Source of the DNA: a bacterium
GTDB taxonomy: Bacteria; Patescibacteriota; Minisyncoccia; Minisyncoccales; MHMH01
Direction: 5' to 3'
Assembly: GCA_030648815.1 (NCBI GenBank)
Contig: JAUSHA010000008.1
Span: 1-12,151, forward strand
DNA: 12,151 bases
A model generated the notes under the pieces. The model did no database searches. It was not told the origin of the DNA and worked only from the letters and a program-made list of their open reading frames with translations. Made by a program: the position numbers and the translations under genes. Shown here piece by piece: positions 6,978-12,151 of this stretch. Each line of letters starts with the position of its first letter. Positions within the stretch are counted from its first letter, which is position 1.

Positions 6978-8410
6978 TGCGGGCATTAAAAATAATCATT
7001 TCTTTGATTTTTACTTCGGCTTTATTATTGCCGGAGTTTTTTATTTCAGCCAAGGAAGATTTATCGGTTATTTGCGAAATAAACAATATTGAAAAAAGCT
7101 GCGACAGCACCGACGCAACTCAATGTCGCCAACTTTTGGAAAAATGCGACGATTATTACAAGCAGGAATCTTTAAGGGTAGGCGAGGACATCGGGAAGAC
7201 TGAAAAAGAAAAACAGACCCTCAATAATAAGATTTCCAGTTTAAGGAGCCAAATTAAAAATCTTGAGTATCAGATTTACCAGTCAAATTTAATGATCGGG
7301 GATTTAAGCGTGCAGATTAAAGATACCGAAGTATCAATAGATAAAACTTCCCTGCAGATTGAAGGCATAAAAGGTAGGCTGGCATTAGTCATAAGAAAAA
7401 TCAACGAAGAAGATTATCGTTCCTTAGCCGAGGTGATGCTCTTGGAAGGTCTTTCTGAATTTTTTGACAATCTGACCGCCTACGAATCTTTGAGTTCGGA
7501 AACTAAAACGCTTCTGGTGGATATAAAATCTTTAAAGTTTTCTTTGGAAACTCAAAAACAATCGCTTGATGGCGACAAGGAAGATTTAGAAGACCAGGTA
7601 TATCTTCAGACGCTTCAAAAAAATCAAAGCTCAAATTTGAAATCACAGCAGGAGTATTACTTAAAATTAACCGAAGAGCAGTACCAGCAGCAGCTGAAAG
7701 AAAAACAAGAAATTGAAAAAGCGGCAGCCCAAATAAGGAGCCGTTTGTTTGAATTAATCGGCGTGGCCCAGGGTGGCATTGAATTCGGCAAAGCCGTGGA
7801 AATAGCTCAATATGTTGAAAGAACTACCGGAGTCAGGGCGGCCTTCCTGCTCTCCATTTTAGCTCAAGAATCAATGCGTTACGGGCAAATAGGCGCTAAT
7901 GTCGGACAGTGCTATTTAAAGAATGTTAATACCGGAGACGGAATTCGTATTCAATCCGGCGCCGCAACCGCTAGGACCATGAATCCTACGAGAGATGTGC
8001 CGCCGTTTTTAGAAATTATTAAAAAATTAAATAACGCAAAAGGACTAGTTCGCGATCCGTTCGGAACGCCCATTTCCTGCTGGATTTCGGCATATTCTTA
8101 CGGCAAGCCGTACGGCTGGGGAGGAGCCATGGGACCCGCGCAATTCATTCCCTCAACTTGGGTAAGATATAACGACAGGATTTCCGGCATTACCGGTGTT
8201 TCTGCCGATCCGTGGGACATTAAAGATGCCTTTTTGGCAGCCGGTCTTTATTTGAAAGACTTAGGAGCTGAAAGCAATGAATTCAAAGCCGCCATGAAAT
8301 ATTTTTCCGGTTCTTCGTGGACATGGTCGGAAGAGCAAAGCTACGGCAACCCCGTTATCCAGAGAGCCAAGCAGTACCAAAAAGAAATCGACCTACTCTC
8401 AAAGTCATAA
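6977..8410 (+). CDS. Secreted coiled-coil protein with lytic transglycosylase domain
   Basis: A predicted exported murein-cleaving enzyme. Residues 1-25 form a signal peptide (Arg/Lys start, hydrophobic run IIISLIFTSALLL, likely cleavage near FISA-K). Residues ~60-250 are strongly heptad-like and rich in Gln, Glu, Lys and Leu, resembling the coiled coils of PcsB/EnvC-type cell-division hydrolases. Residues ~265-470 hold a lysozyme-fold transglycosylase domain: LAQES with Glu298 as likely catalytic acid, and GAMGPAQFIPSTW at 383-395, the MltB/SLT-type motif. The coiled coil may regulate or anchor the enzyme at division sites, as in EnvC/PcsB; this is inference. Cysteines 38 to 56 near the mature N-terminus could form disulfides. 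The ATG overlaps the rplY stop (TAATG) and is preceded by a weak AAGGA at 6966-6970. The gene ends just before a strong terminator. Confidence 0.85.
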   Translation: MRALKIIISLIFTSALLLPEFFISAKEDLSVICEINNIEKSCDSTDATQCRQLLEKCDDYYKQESLRVGEDIGKTEKEKQTLNNKISSLRSQIKNLEYQIYQSNLMIGDLSVQIKDTEVSIDKTSLQIEGIKGRLALVIRKINEEDYRSLAEVMLLEGLSEFFDNLTAYESLSSETKTLLVDIKSLKFSLETQKQSLDGDKEDLEDQVYLQTLQKNQSSNLKSQQEYYLKLTEEQYQQQLKEKQEIEKAAAQIRSRLFELIGVAQGGIEFGKAVEIAQYVERTTGVRAAFLLSILAQESMRYGQIGANVGQCYLKNVNTGDGIRIQSGAATARTMNPTRDVPPFLEIIKKLNNAKGLVRDPFGTPISCWISAYSYGKPYGWGGAMGPAQFIPSTWVRYNDRISGITGVSADPWDIKDAFLAAGLYLKDLGAESNEFKAAMKYFSGSSWTWSEEQSYGNPVIQRAKQYQKEIDLLSKS

Positions 8411-8412
8411 CA

Positions 8413-8441
8413 AAAATGGAGAGGTTAGACCTCTCCATTTT
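8413..8441. terminator. Bidirectional intrinsic terminator
   Basis: A perfect 13-bp stem (8413-8425 / 8429-8441) with a 3-nt loop TAG has an A run on one side and a T run on the other, so it works as a rho-independent terminator on both strands. It lies between the convergent transglycosylase gene and prfA. The stop codon of prfA (8425-8427 read on the minus strand) lies in the stem end and loop. Confidence 0.88.
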
Positions 8442-9492
8442 CATTTAGGGCTCCTACGATTGGATCAAGTTCGCCGTCCATGATGCCTTCAATATTATGG
8501 AATGATTTTTTGATGCGGTGATCGGTGACCCTGTCTTGAGGAAAATTATAGGTTCTTATTTTTTCAGCCCGCATAGCTCCCTTAATCTGATTTTTTCTTT
8601 TTTCTGAAAGAGTTTCCAGCCGGGCCATCTCTTGTTTTTCAAAAAGTTTTGCCGAAAGAATACTTATGGCATTTTCTTTATTCTGTTGCATATTTCTTTC
8701 GGTATGCGAATCTACGGCAATGCCGGTAGGCAAGTGAACCACTCTCACCGCCGTCATTCTTTTGTTGACATTCTGGCCACCGGGCCCCGTCGCTTTTGAA
8801 ACCTCAATTCTAAGATCCCTCGGATTGAGTTTAAACTGGGTTTCTTTCGGTTTTGGCAATACGGCAACAGAAGCCGTTGAAGTGTGGACTCTGCCGGCTT
8901 TTTCAGTCGTCGGGATTCTTTGGACCCGGTGAACCCCGCCTTCGTACTGCATTTTTTGCCAAACATCTTTTCCTTTAATTTCCAGAACCACTTCTTTGAA
9001 ACCGCCTATGCCTATTTGGTTGGAATCTAAAGTTTCTTGCTTCCATCCCTGCAAGACAGCATATTTTGAATACATCTTAAAAAGATCGCCGGCGAACAAA
9101 GCAGCTTCATCTCCGCCGGTTCCAGCCCTAATCTCCACGATTACAGCCGAAGGCGCCAAGGAGTTATCCCGCCCCTTCGGGGCGAGTTTCGCTCCCTCCA
9201 GGAGGGCAGCTAACTCCTTCTCTATTATTTTTTCTTTTTCCTGAAGCTGTTGAATTTCTTCTTCAGCTAAAGAAATTAGCTCTCCGTCCTCTCGGGATTT
9301 TAGAATTTCCTTATTCTCTTCCATCCTATTTTTTAAATCCTGCAATTCGTCGTATTTTAAAACTATTTTTTCAAGTCGATTTTTTTCTTTTGTCAGTTCT
9401 TCAAATTTATCATAATTAGAAAGAAGCTCAGGCGAGCTGAGCTGTTGTAAAATTTCTTCGTATTGTTTTTTAGCGTTTTCGGCTGTGAGCAT
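8425..9492 (-). CDS. prfA: Peptide chain release factor 1
   Basis: RF1 reads UAA and UAG in the ribosomal A site and triggers peptidyl-tRNA hydrolysis. The 355-aa product has an N-terminal coiled-coil domain (1-~105), [19 protein letters not shown] (domain 2 start), the codon-recognition motif PTT in RVQRIPTTE (PxT type, so RF1 and not the SPF of RF2), the catalytic GGQ at 238-240 in a slightly unusual [12 protein letters not shown] context, and a conserved C-terminus ([16 protein letters not shown]). Between the coiled coil and domain 2, residues ~92-112 contain an in-frame insertion encoded by a folded palindromic DNA segment. The start ATG lies inside rpmE (23-nt overlap) without a Shine-Dalgarno, so translation is likely coupled to L31. 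Every gene in this window stops at a codon RF1 can read. Confidence 0.94.
   Translation of the reverse strand: MLTAENAKKQYEEILQQLSSPELLSNYDKFEELTKEKNRLEKIVLKYDELQDLKNRMEENKEILKSREDGELISLAEEEIQQLQEKEKIIEKELAALLEGAKLAPKGRDNSLAPSAVIVEIRAGTGGDEAALFAGDLFKMYSKYAVLQGWKQETLDSNQIGIGGFKEVVLEIKGKDVWQKMQYEGGVHRVQRIPTTEKAGRVHTSTASVAVLPKPKETQFKLNPRDLRIEVSKATGPGGQNVNKRMTAVRVVHLPTGIAVDSHTERNMQQNKENAISILSAKLFEKQEMARLETLSEKRKNQIKGAMRAEKIRTYNFPQDRVTDHRIKKSFHNIEGIMDGELDPIVGALNENGEV
9158..9219 (-). repeat. Three-way-junction palindromic insert in prfA
   Basis: A 9-bp outer stem (9158-9166 / 9211-9219) encloses two hairpins: CGCCCC/GGGGCG (9170-9175 / 9179-9184, 3-nt loop) and CCCTCC/GGAGGG (9194-9199 / 9201-9206, extendable by GCT/AGC at 9191-9193 and 9208-9210 with one bulged base). 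Together they form a three-way junction or cruciform. The segment is read through in the prfA frame and coincides with extra residues absent from typical RF1 between the coiled coil and the EIRAGTGG region. Confidence 0.7.
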
Positions 9493-9697
9493 CTTTTGCT
9501 TTGGCCAATCTTTTTCTGAATTTTTCTACTCTGCCCAGGGTATCAATCATCTTTTCCTTTCCCGTGTAAAAAGGATGGCAGGCAGAACAAATTTCCACCT
9601 CGGTATATTCTTTGGCGGAGCCAACAATAAAAGAGTTGCCGCAGGCGCATTGCGTCTTGGCGTTAGGATAGTATTGCGGGTGTATGTCTTTTTTCAT
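9470..9697 (-). CDS. rpmE: 50S ribosomal protein L31, zinc-binding type
   Basis: A 75-aa large-subunit protein near the subunit bridge. It starts [11 protein letters not shown] and has the zinc ribbon cysteines of the C+ form: Cys17, Cys19, Cys37 and Cys40 (CAC ... CSAC), followed by [13 protein letters not shown] and a basic tail. Zinc-free paralogues that replace it under zinc limitation lack these cysteines, so this is the standard form. A TTGCCA-N17-TATAGT promoter lies just upstream, and the leader would be only about 10 nt with no Shine-Dalgarno. The end overlaps prfA by 23 nt, a gene order (rpmE-prfA) seen in many bacteria and consistent with one translation-related transcript. Confidence 0.95.
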   Translation of the reverse strand: MKKDIHPQYYPNAKTQCACGNSFIVGSAKEYTEVEICSACHPFYTGKEKMIDTLGRVEKFRKRLAKAKDAHSRKR

Positions 9698-9713
9698 ATT
9701 ATTTTACAATATC

Positions 9714-9742
9714 ACTATATACCATATCGCCATTTTTGGCAA
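9714..9742 (-). promoter_or_regulatory. Promoter of rpmE-prfA
   Basis: On the minus strand, TTGCCA (9737-9742) and TATAGT (9714-9719) are separated by 17 nt, a good sigma-70-type match. It fills almost the whole 50-nt gap between the pyrH stop and rpmE. The -10 box is 16 nt from the ATG, so the predicted leader is about 9-10 nt, too short for a normal Shine-Dalgarno. Confidence 0.6.
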
Positions 9743-9747
9743 TAGTT

Positions 9748-10440
9748 TTAATGTACGACGGTTCCGGTATGATCTTTGTTTTCCAGAATATTTTTTAAGT
9801 TTTGCAAATCGGTGCCTCTGGTTATAATGACGGTTATTTTGAGTTTTTGCGCCATCTTAGAAGCTATCGGATCAAAAGGAACCTTCATGCCGGGAGTCCA
9901 CTTGGAGCTGATAATTTTACGGTATTTGGCCCAGGTTATCTCTTTTATCGGTTTAGCACTTGCCCCGAGCCGAGTCGAGGGGTCTTTATCGTAAGCGTAA
10001 TCAATATTTGACGCATTGATGATTTTATCGGCCTTGAATCTGTCAGCCAGCAAAACAGCGCAGTAATCGCTTGACCAGCCCGGTCTCCAGCCCGAAGCGA
10101 TAAAGAGTCTGTATTTTTCGCTATTGCCGTTAATTTTCTTTAAAGGACTATCCAGCACTACCGGATAAGCCTCTTTTTTAAAAATAGTTCTTATGAGATG
10201 AGCGTTAATCCTGGTCGCATGAATTCCCAGCCAATCTTTATCTTCATCGGATATTTTAGTGATTTCCGAAGCTGCTTTGATATAATTTCTGGCAACGCTT
10301 CCTCCGCCGGTGACGATAATAAAGCGGTAGTCCCTTTTCAAAAATTTCAAAATAAATTCCTTAAATTTTTTAAGGAATTCTGTCTGAATCTCGCCGGGGA
10401 CGATAATTGACCCGCCTAGACTGATTACTATAGTTTTCAT
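9748..10440 (-). CDS. pyrH: UMP kinase, archaeal type
   Basis: Phosphorylates UMP to UDP with ATP in pyrimidine nucleotide synthesis; cytosolic, amino-acid-kinase fold. The 230-aa product shows SLGGSIIVPG (7-16, phosphate loop), VTGGGSVARNYI (43-54), RPGWSSDYCAVLLAD (119-133), NIDYAYDKDP (145-154, nucleotide site), PFDPIASKMAQ (188-198) and a C-terminal GT. The pattern (GGGSVAR, PFDP-A-K-A) matches the archaeal UMPK subfamily better than the bacterial GTP-regulated hexamer; I infer this by eye. Residues ~154-163 (PSTRLGASAK) come from a palindromic insert next to the DKDP motif, replacing a loop that varies in the family. The -10 box is 8 nt from the ATG, implying a leaderless mRNA. It is divergent from rpsB and upstream of rpmE-prfA. 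Confidence 0.88.
   Translation of the reverse strand: MKTIVISLGGSIIVPGEIQTEFLKKFKEFILKFLKRDYRFIIVTGGGSVARNYIKAASEITKISDEDKDWLGIHATRINAHLIRTIFKKEAYPVVLDSPLKKINGNSEKYRLFIASGWRPGWSSDYCAVLLADRFKADKIINASNIDYAYDKDPSTRLGASAKPIKEITWAKYRKIISSKWTPGMKVPFDPIASKMAQKLKITVIITRGTDLQNLKNILENKDHTGTVVH
9963..9984 (-). repeat. In-frame palindromic insert in pyrH
   Basis: On the minus strand the segment has CCCC and GGGG ends around TCGACTCGGCTC, the same 12-nt core found inside acs (1326-1337). Here the core is read as S-T-R-L, while in acs it is read one frame over as F-D-S-A. It lies in a loop directly after the conserved YDKDP motif. Matching core, symmetric ends and different reading frames point to a mobile or dispersed element, not to shared protein ancestry. 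Confidence 0.65.
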
Positions 10441-10448
10441 GTTATTTT

Positions 10449-10478
10449 ATTGTACCAAGCTTTGCGACTGTCTTGCAA
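10449..10478 (-). promoter_or_regulatory. pyrH promoter, leaderless start
   Basis: On the minus strand TTGCAA (10473-10478) and TACAAT (10449-10454) are 18 nt apart. The pyrH ATG (10440) starts 8 nt after the -10 box, so transcription should begin at about the start codon. Confidence 0.6.
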
Positions 10479-10490
10479 TAGGTTCTATTG

Positions 10491-10519
10491 TTGACGTATT
10501 GTCGGGCATTTGGTATATT
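10491..10519 (+). promoter_or_regulatory. rpsB promoter, leaderless start
   Basis: TTGACG (10491-10496) and TATATT (10514-10519) are exactly 17 nt apart, the best sigma-70-type promoter in the window. The -10 box ends 8 nt before the ATG at 10528, so the mRNA should be leaderless. This start site also argues against the longer TTG start at 10510, which would lie upstream of the transcription start. Confidence 0.72.
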
Positions 10520-10527
10520 GGTACTTG

Positions 10528-11295
10528 ATGACTAAAAAAACGGAAAAAATTGAAAAGGAGGAGATAGCGAAATTTGATATTGAGCAAATGGCTCAAGCCG
10601 GTTTGCATTTCGGCCACAGAAGTTCGAAAGTTCATCCCAAGATGAAGCCGTATATATTCGGTGTCAGAAACGGGGTGCATATTATAGATTTGGAAAAAAC
10701 TAAAGAAAAATTGCAGGAGGTCTTGGATTTTATTAAAACCTTAATTGCCGAAAACAAGATTCTTTTAATGGTAGGCACGAAAATTCAGATTAAGGACTTG
10801 GTGGTAAAAACCGCTAAAGACTGCGGATTTCCCTATGTTTCTGAAAGATGGCTGGGGGGAACCTTCACTAATTTCGGCGCATTTATTAAGAGGATAGATT
10901 ACTATAAAAATCAGGAGAAACAGAGAGAGATCGGCGAATGGGAGAAATATACCAAAAAGGAAAGGGCTAAGTTTTCAAAAGAGCTCAAGGATCTTGATAT
11001 AAAATTCAGCGGCATAAAAAATTTGCCAAGACTTCCCGACGCTATTTTTGTTTGCGACATGAAGACTGATAAGCTGGCCGTTCACGAGGCGAAAATGAAA
11101 GGCATAAAAATAATCGGCATTGCTGATACCAATATTGACCCCGGTCAAGCCGATTTATTTGTTCCGGCCAATGACGACGCAGTGAGCTCGGTAAGGTATA
11201 TTTTAGAAAGCATCAAAGAGGCGGTATTAGAAGCAAAATCTAAAATTCCGAATATTAAATCCCTGCCTGCCGGTGAGGCAGGGGAGGCGAAATAA
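10528..11295 (+). CDS. rpsB: 30S ribosomal protein S2
   Basis: Structural protein of the small subunit at the head-body junction. The 255-aa product has the S2 signature AGLHFGHRSSKVHPKMKPYIFG (residues 24-45), HIIDLEKT, the SERWLGGTFTNF motif near 105, LPRLPDAIFVCD and the conserved ADTNIDPGQADLFVPANDDA segment. I place the start at the ATG at 10528, 8 nt after the -10 box; an upstream in-frame TTG at 10510 would overlap that promoter. A strong AAGGAGG at 10555-10561 lies inside the coding region as Lys-Glu-Glu codons, too far from the next ATG (10588) to act as its Shine-Dalgarno. The last ~10 residues (LPAGEAGEAK) are encoded by a palindromic segment. It ends in tandem TAA codons, 4 nt before tsf, the classic rpsB-tsf pair. 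Confidence 0.95.
   Translation: MTKKTEKIEKEEIAKFDIEQMAQAGLHFGHRSSKVHPKMKPYIFGVRNGVHIIDLEKTKEKLQEVLDFIKTLIAENKILLMVGTKIQIKDLVVKTAKDCGFPYVSERWLGGTFTNFGAFIKRIDYYKNQEKQREIGEWEKYTKKERAKFSKELKDLDIKFSGIKNLPRLPDAIFVCDMKTDKLAVHEAKMKGIKIIGIADTNIDPGQADLFVPANDDAVSSVRYILESIKEAVLEAKSKIPNIKSLPAGEAGEAK
11261..11283 (+). repeat. Perfect 8-bp palindromic hairpin at the rpsB 3' end
   Basis: CCCTGCCT (11261-11268) and AGGCAGGG (11276-11283) are perfect inverted repeats around a 7-nt loop. The segment encodes the last residues of S2 (S-L-P-A-G-E-A-G) and its end supplies a GGGGAGG run (11281-11287) that could act as a distant Shine-Dalgarno for tsf (12 nt from the ATG). There is no T run, so it is not a typical terminator. 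It resembles the GCCTGCC-rich segment in rplY. Confidence 0.6.
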
Positions 11296-11299
11296 TAAA

Positions 11300-11746
11300 A
11301 TGGTTGATATTCGTCAAGTAAAACAATTGCGCGAAGAAACAGGCGTTTCCATCACCGAGTGCCAAAAGGCGCTGATTGAAGCTAGCGGAGATTTTGAAAA
11401 AGCCAAAGAAGTTTTGAAGGCCTGGGGCAAGGAGTTAGCCGAAAAGAAAAAGTCAAGGGAAACGAGTCAGGGAATCATTGACAGCTACATACACTTAAAT
11501 AAAAAGGTGGGAGTGCTTCTGGAATTAAATTGCGAAACAGATTTTGTGGCTAAATCGCCGGATTTCCAAAATTTATCGCACGAATTATGCTTGCAGATAG
11601 CCGGTTTCAGCGATGAGACTGTTCTGTTGGCAGATCAGTCGTGGATTAAGGATGAATCAAAAAAGATTAAAGAACTTATCAGCGACACTGTTGCAAAAAT
11701 CGGCGAAAATATCTCAATTAAAAGATACGTAAGATATTCTCTATAA
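11300..11746 (+). CDS. tsf: Elongation factor Ts, short form
   Basis: Nucleotide exchange factor that releases GDP from EF-Tu. At 148 aa it is about half of E. coli EF-Ts (283 aa). It keeps the N-terminal UBA-like helices (LREETGVSITECQKALIEASGDFEKA, about 10-35) and one core subdomain with ELNCETDFVA (residues 75-84; Thr80-Asp81-Phe82 is the motif that intrudes at the EF-Tu Mg site). The second core subdomain and the coiled-coil insertion are absent, and the protein ends after ISIKRYV. The frame runs straight to TAA with no hint of a frameshift, so this is a compact form and not a broken gene. The ATG at 11300 gives the normal VDIRQVKQLRE start; a longer TTG-initiated frame from 11273 would overlap rpsB and add non-family residues. 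Confidence 0.92.
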   Translation: MVDIRQVKQLREETGVSITECQKALIEASGDFEKAKEVLKAWGKELAEKKKSRETSQGIIDSYIHLNKKVGVLLELNCETDFVAKSPDFQNLSHELCLQIAGFSDETVLLADQSWIKDESKKIKELISDTVAKIGENISIKRYVRYSL

Positions 11747-11759
11747 AATACTCCAACGA

Positions 11760-12116
11760 ATGTTAGAAATTACTTTCATGTCTCTCTTATTCATCAGCTT
11801 ATGCGGCATAGGCCTTATTCTGTTCAAGAAAATACCGTCTTTGGTTGCTTTGCCTGAAGCCGATTGTCCGACGGGCGAGTCAATAGTTCTCAAGATCAAG
11901 CAAGAGATAAAGAGAGATATAAAAAAAATTCCCGGAGCTGAAAAGTTTGATTACGAACTTTATCTGCAAAAAATGCTTTCTAAAGTCCGCGTTTTGACTA
12001 TAAAAACAGAGAATAAAACCGGCAGCTGGCTGGAAGGGTTGCGCAAGAGAAGGAACGGCCAAAATCATAACGACGAGTATTGGCAAGAACTAAAAAAATC
12101 CAAAGACGGGAAATAG
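11760..12116 (+). CDS. Small single-pass membrane protein, unknown function
   Basis: A 118-aa protein. Residues ~4-23 form one hydrophobic membrane span (ITFMSLLFISLCGIGLILF) followed by a Lys-Lys, so the basic C-terminal part probably lies in the cytosol. The rest is highly charged and likely helical (KIKQEIKRDIKK, ELYLQKMLSKVRVLTIKTENK, then a KRRNGQNHNDEYW tail). The ATG at 11760 lies 13 nt after the tsf stop; an ATG at 11778 (residue 7) is a possible alternative because neither has a Shine-Dalgarno. A segment at 11860-11880 contains a GTCCGAC core like the rplY insert. It is probably transcribed with rpsB-tsf and ends 6 nt before a tRNA gene. I do not recognise the family and give no function. 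Confidence 0.7.
   Translation: MLEITFMSLLFISLCGIGLILFKKIPSLVALPEADCPTGESIVLKIKQEIKRDIKKIPGAEKFDYELYLQKMLSKVRVLTIKTENKTGSWLEGLRKRRNGQNHNDEYWQELKKSKDGK
11860..11880 (+). repeat. Possible decayed palindromic element
   Basis: TGTCCGACGGGC at 11865-11876 is, on the reverse strand, one base different from GCCCGTCCGACA in the rplY insert (6937-6948). ATTG and CAAT flank it symmetrically. It encodes residues just after the membrane span (EADCPTGES). With so short a match this may be coincidence. Confidence 0.3.
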
Positions 12117-12122
12117 GGAAAT

Positions 12123-12151
12123 GCCGGGGTAGCTCAATGGTAGAGCAGCGC
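12123..12151 (+). tRNA. tRNA, 5' part only, identity unknown
   Basis: The last 29 bases fit the 5' part of a tRNA: acceptor strand GCCGGGG, the invariant TA, a D arm GCTC / GAGC around an AATGGTA loop, then the start of the anticodon stem. The window ends before the anticodon, so the amino acid cannot be read. Confidence 0.82.

Noticed and set aside
8425..9492. Release factor 2 instead of RF1 (the GGQ context is unusual)
   Set aside because: The codon-recognition tripeptide is PTT (PxT type), not SPF, which identifies RF1.
10510..10527. TTG start giving six extra residues to S2
   Set aside because: It overlaps the -10 box of the rpsB promoter and would lie upstream of the predicted transcription start; the ATG at 10528 fits better.
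10555..10590. AAGGAGG as Shine-Dalgarno for an internal rpsB start at 10588
   Set aside because: The spacing of about 26 nt is far too long, and the run is explained by Lys-Glu-Glu codons.
11273..11299. TTG start giving nine extra residues to EF-Ts
   Set aside because: It lies within rpsB in the palindromic segment, adds non-family residues, and a normal EF-Ts N-terminus begins at the ATG at 11300.
1..12151. CRISPR array, insertion sequence or phage genes
   Set aside because: No regularly spaced direct repeats, transposase, integrase or structural phage genes were seen; the only repeats are short palindromes inside genes.

Overview
The window looks like a chromosomal piece of a Candidate Phyla Radiation (Patescibacteria, probably Parcubacteria-like) bacterium. 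The basis is a combination of traits: a very short EF-Ts, an archaeal-type UMP kinase, an archaeal-type bifunctional FBP aldolase/phosphatase, compact genes with overlapping or nearly touching ends, almost no Shine-Dalgarno sequences, A/T-rich DNA, and GC-rich palindromic inserts placed in frame inside conserved genes. The lineage is an inference from gene content; no 16S gene is present.

Layout. (1) Positions 3-590 hold the 3' end of an unrecognised protein, followed by a strong palindrome/terminator (595-630). (2) Positions 662-6261 carry a plus-strand metabolic cluster: acetyl-CoA synthetase (acs), PEP synthase (ppsA, overlapping acs by 8 nt), FBP aldolase/phosphatase and a single-cluster ferredoxin. 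Read together they describe acetate assimilation and gluconeogenesis: acetate to acetyl-CoA, then (via a ferredoxin-linked pyruvate synthase not seen here) pyruvate to PEP, and triose phosphates to fructose-6-phosphate. (3) Positions 6267-8410 continue on the plus strand with ribosomal protein L25 and a secreted coiled-coil lytic transglycosylase, ending at a bidirectional terminator (8413-8441). (4) Positions 8425-10440 run on the minus strand: pyrH, then rpmE and prfA overlapping by 23 nt. (5) From a divergent promoter region (10441-10527) the plus strand carries rpsB, tsf, a small membrane protein and the first 29 nt of a tRNA cut by the window edge.

Two themes go beyond routine annotation. 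First, acs, pyrH and rpsB each have a good -10 box exactly 8 nt before the ATG, implying leaderless mRNAs. Second, at least five conserved genes (acs, rplY, prfA, pyrH, rpsB) contain GC-rich palindromic segments read in frame as protein; the acs and pyrH copies share a 12-nt core read in different frames, and the prfA copy can fold as a three-way junction. All 13 genes end in TAA (11) or TAG (2), and none in TGA.
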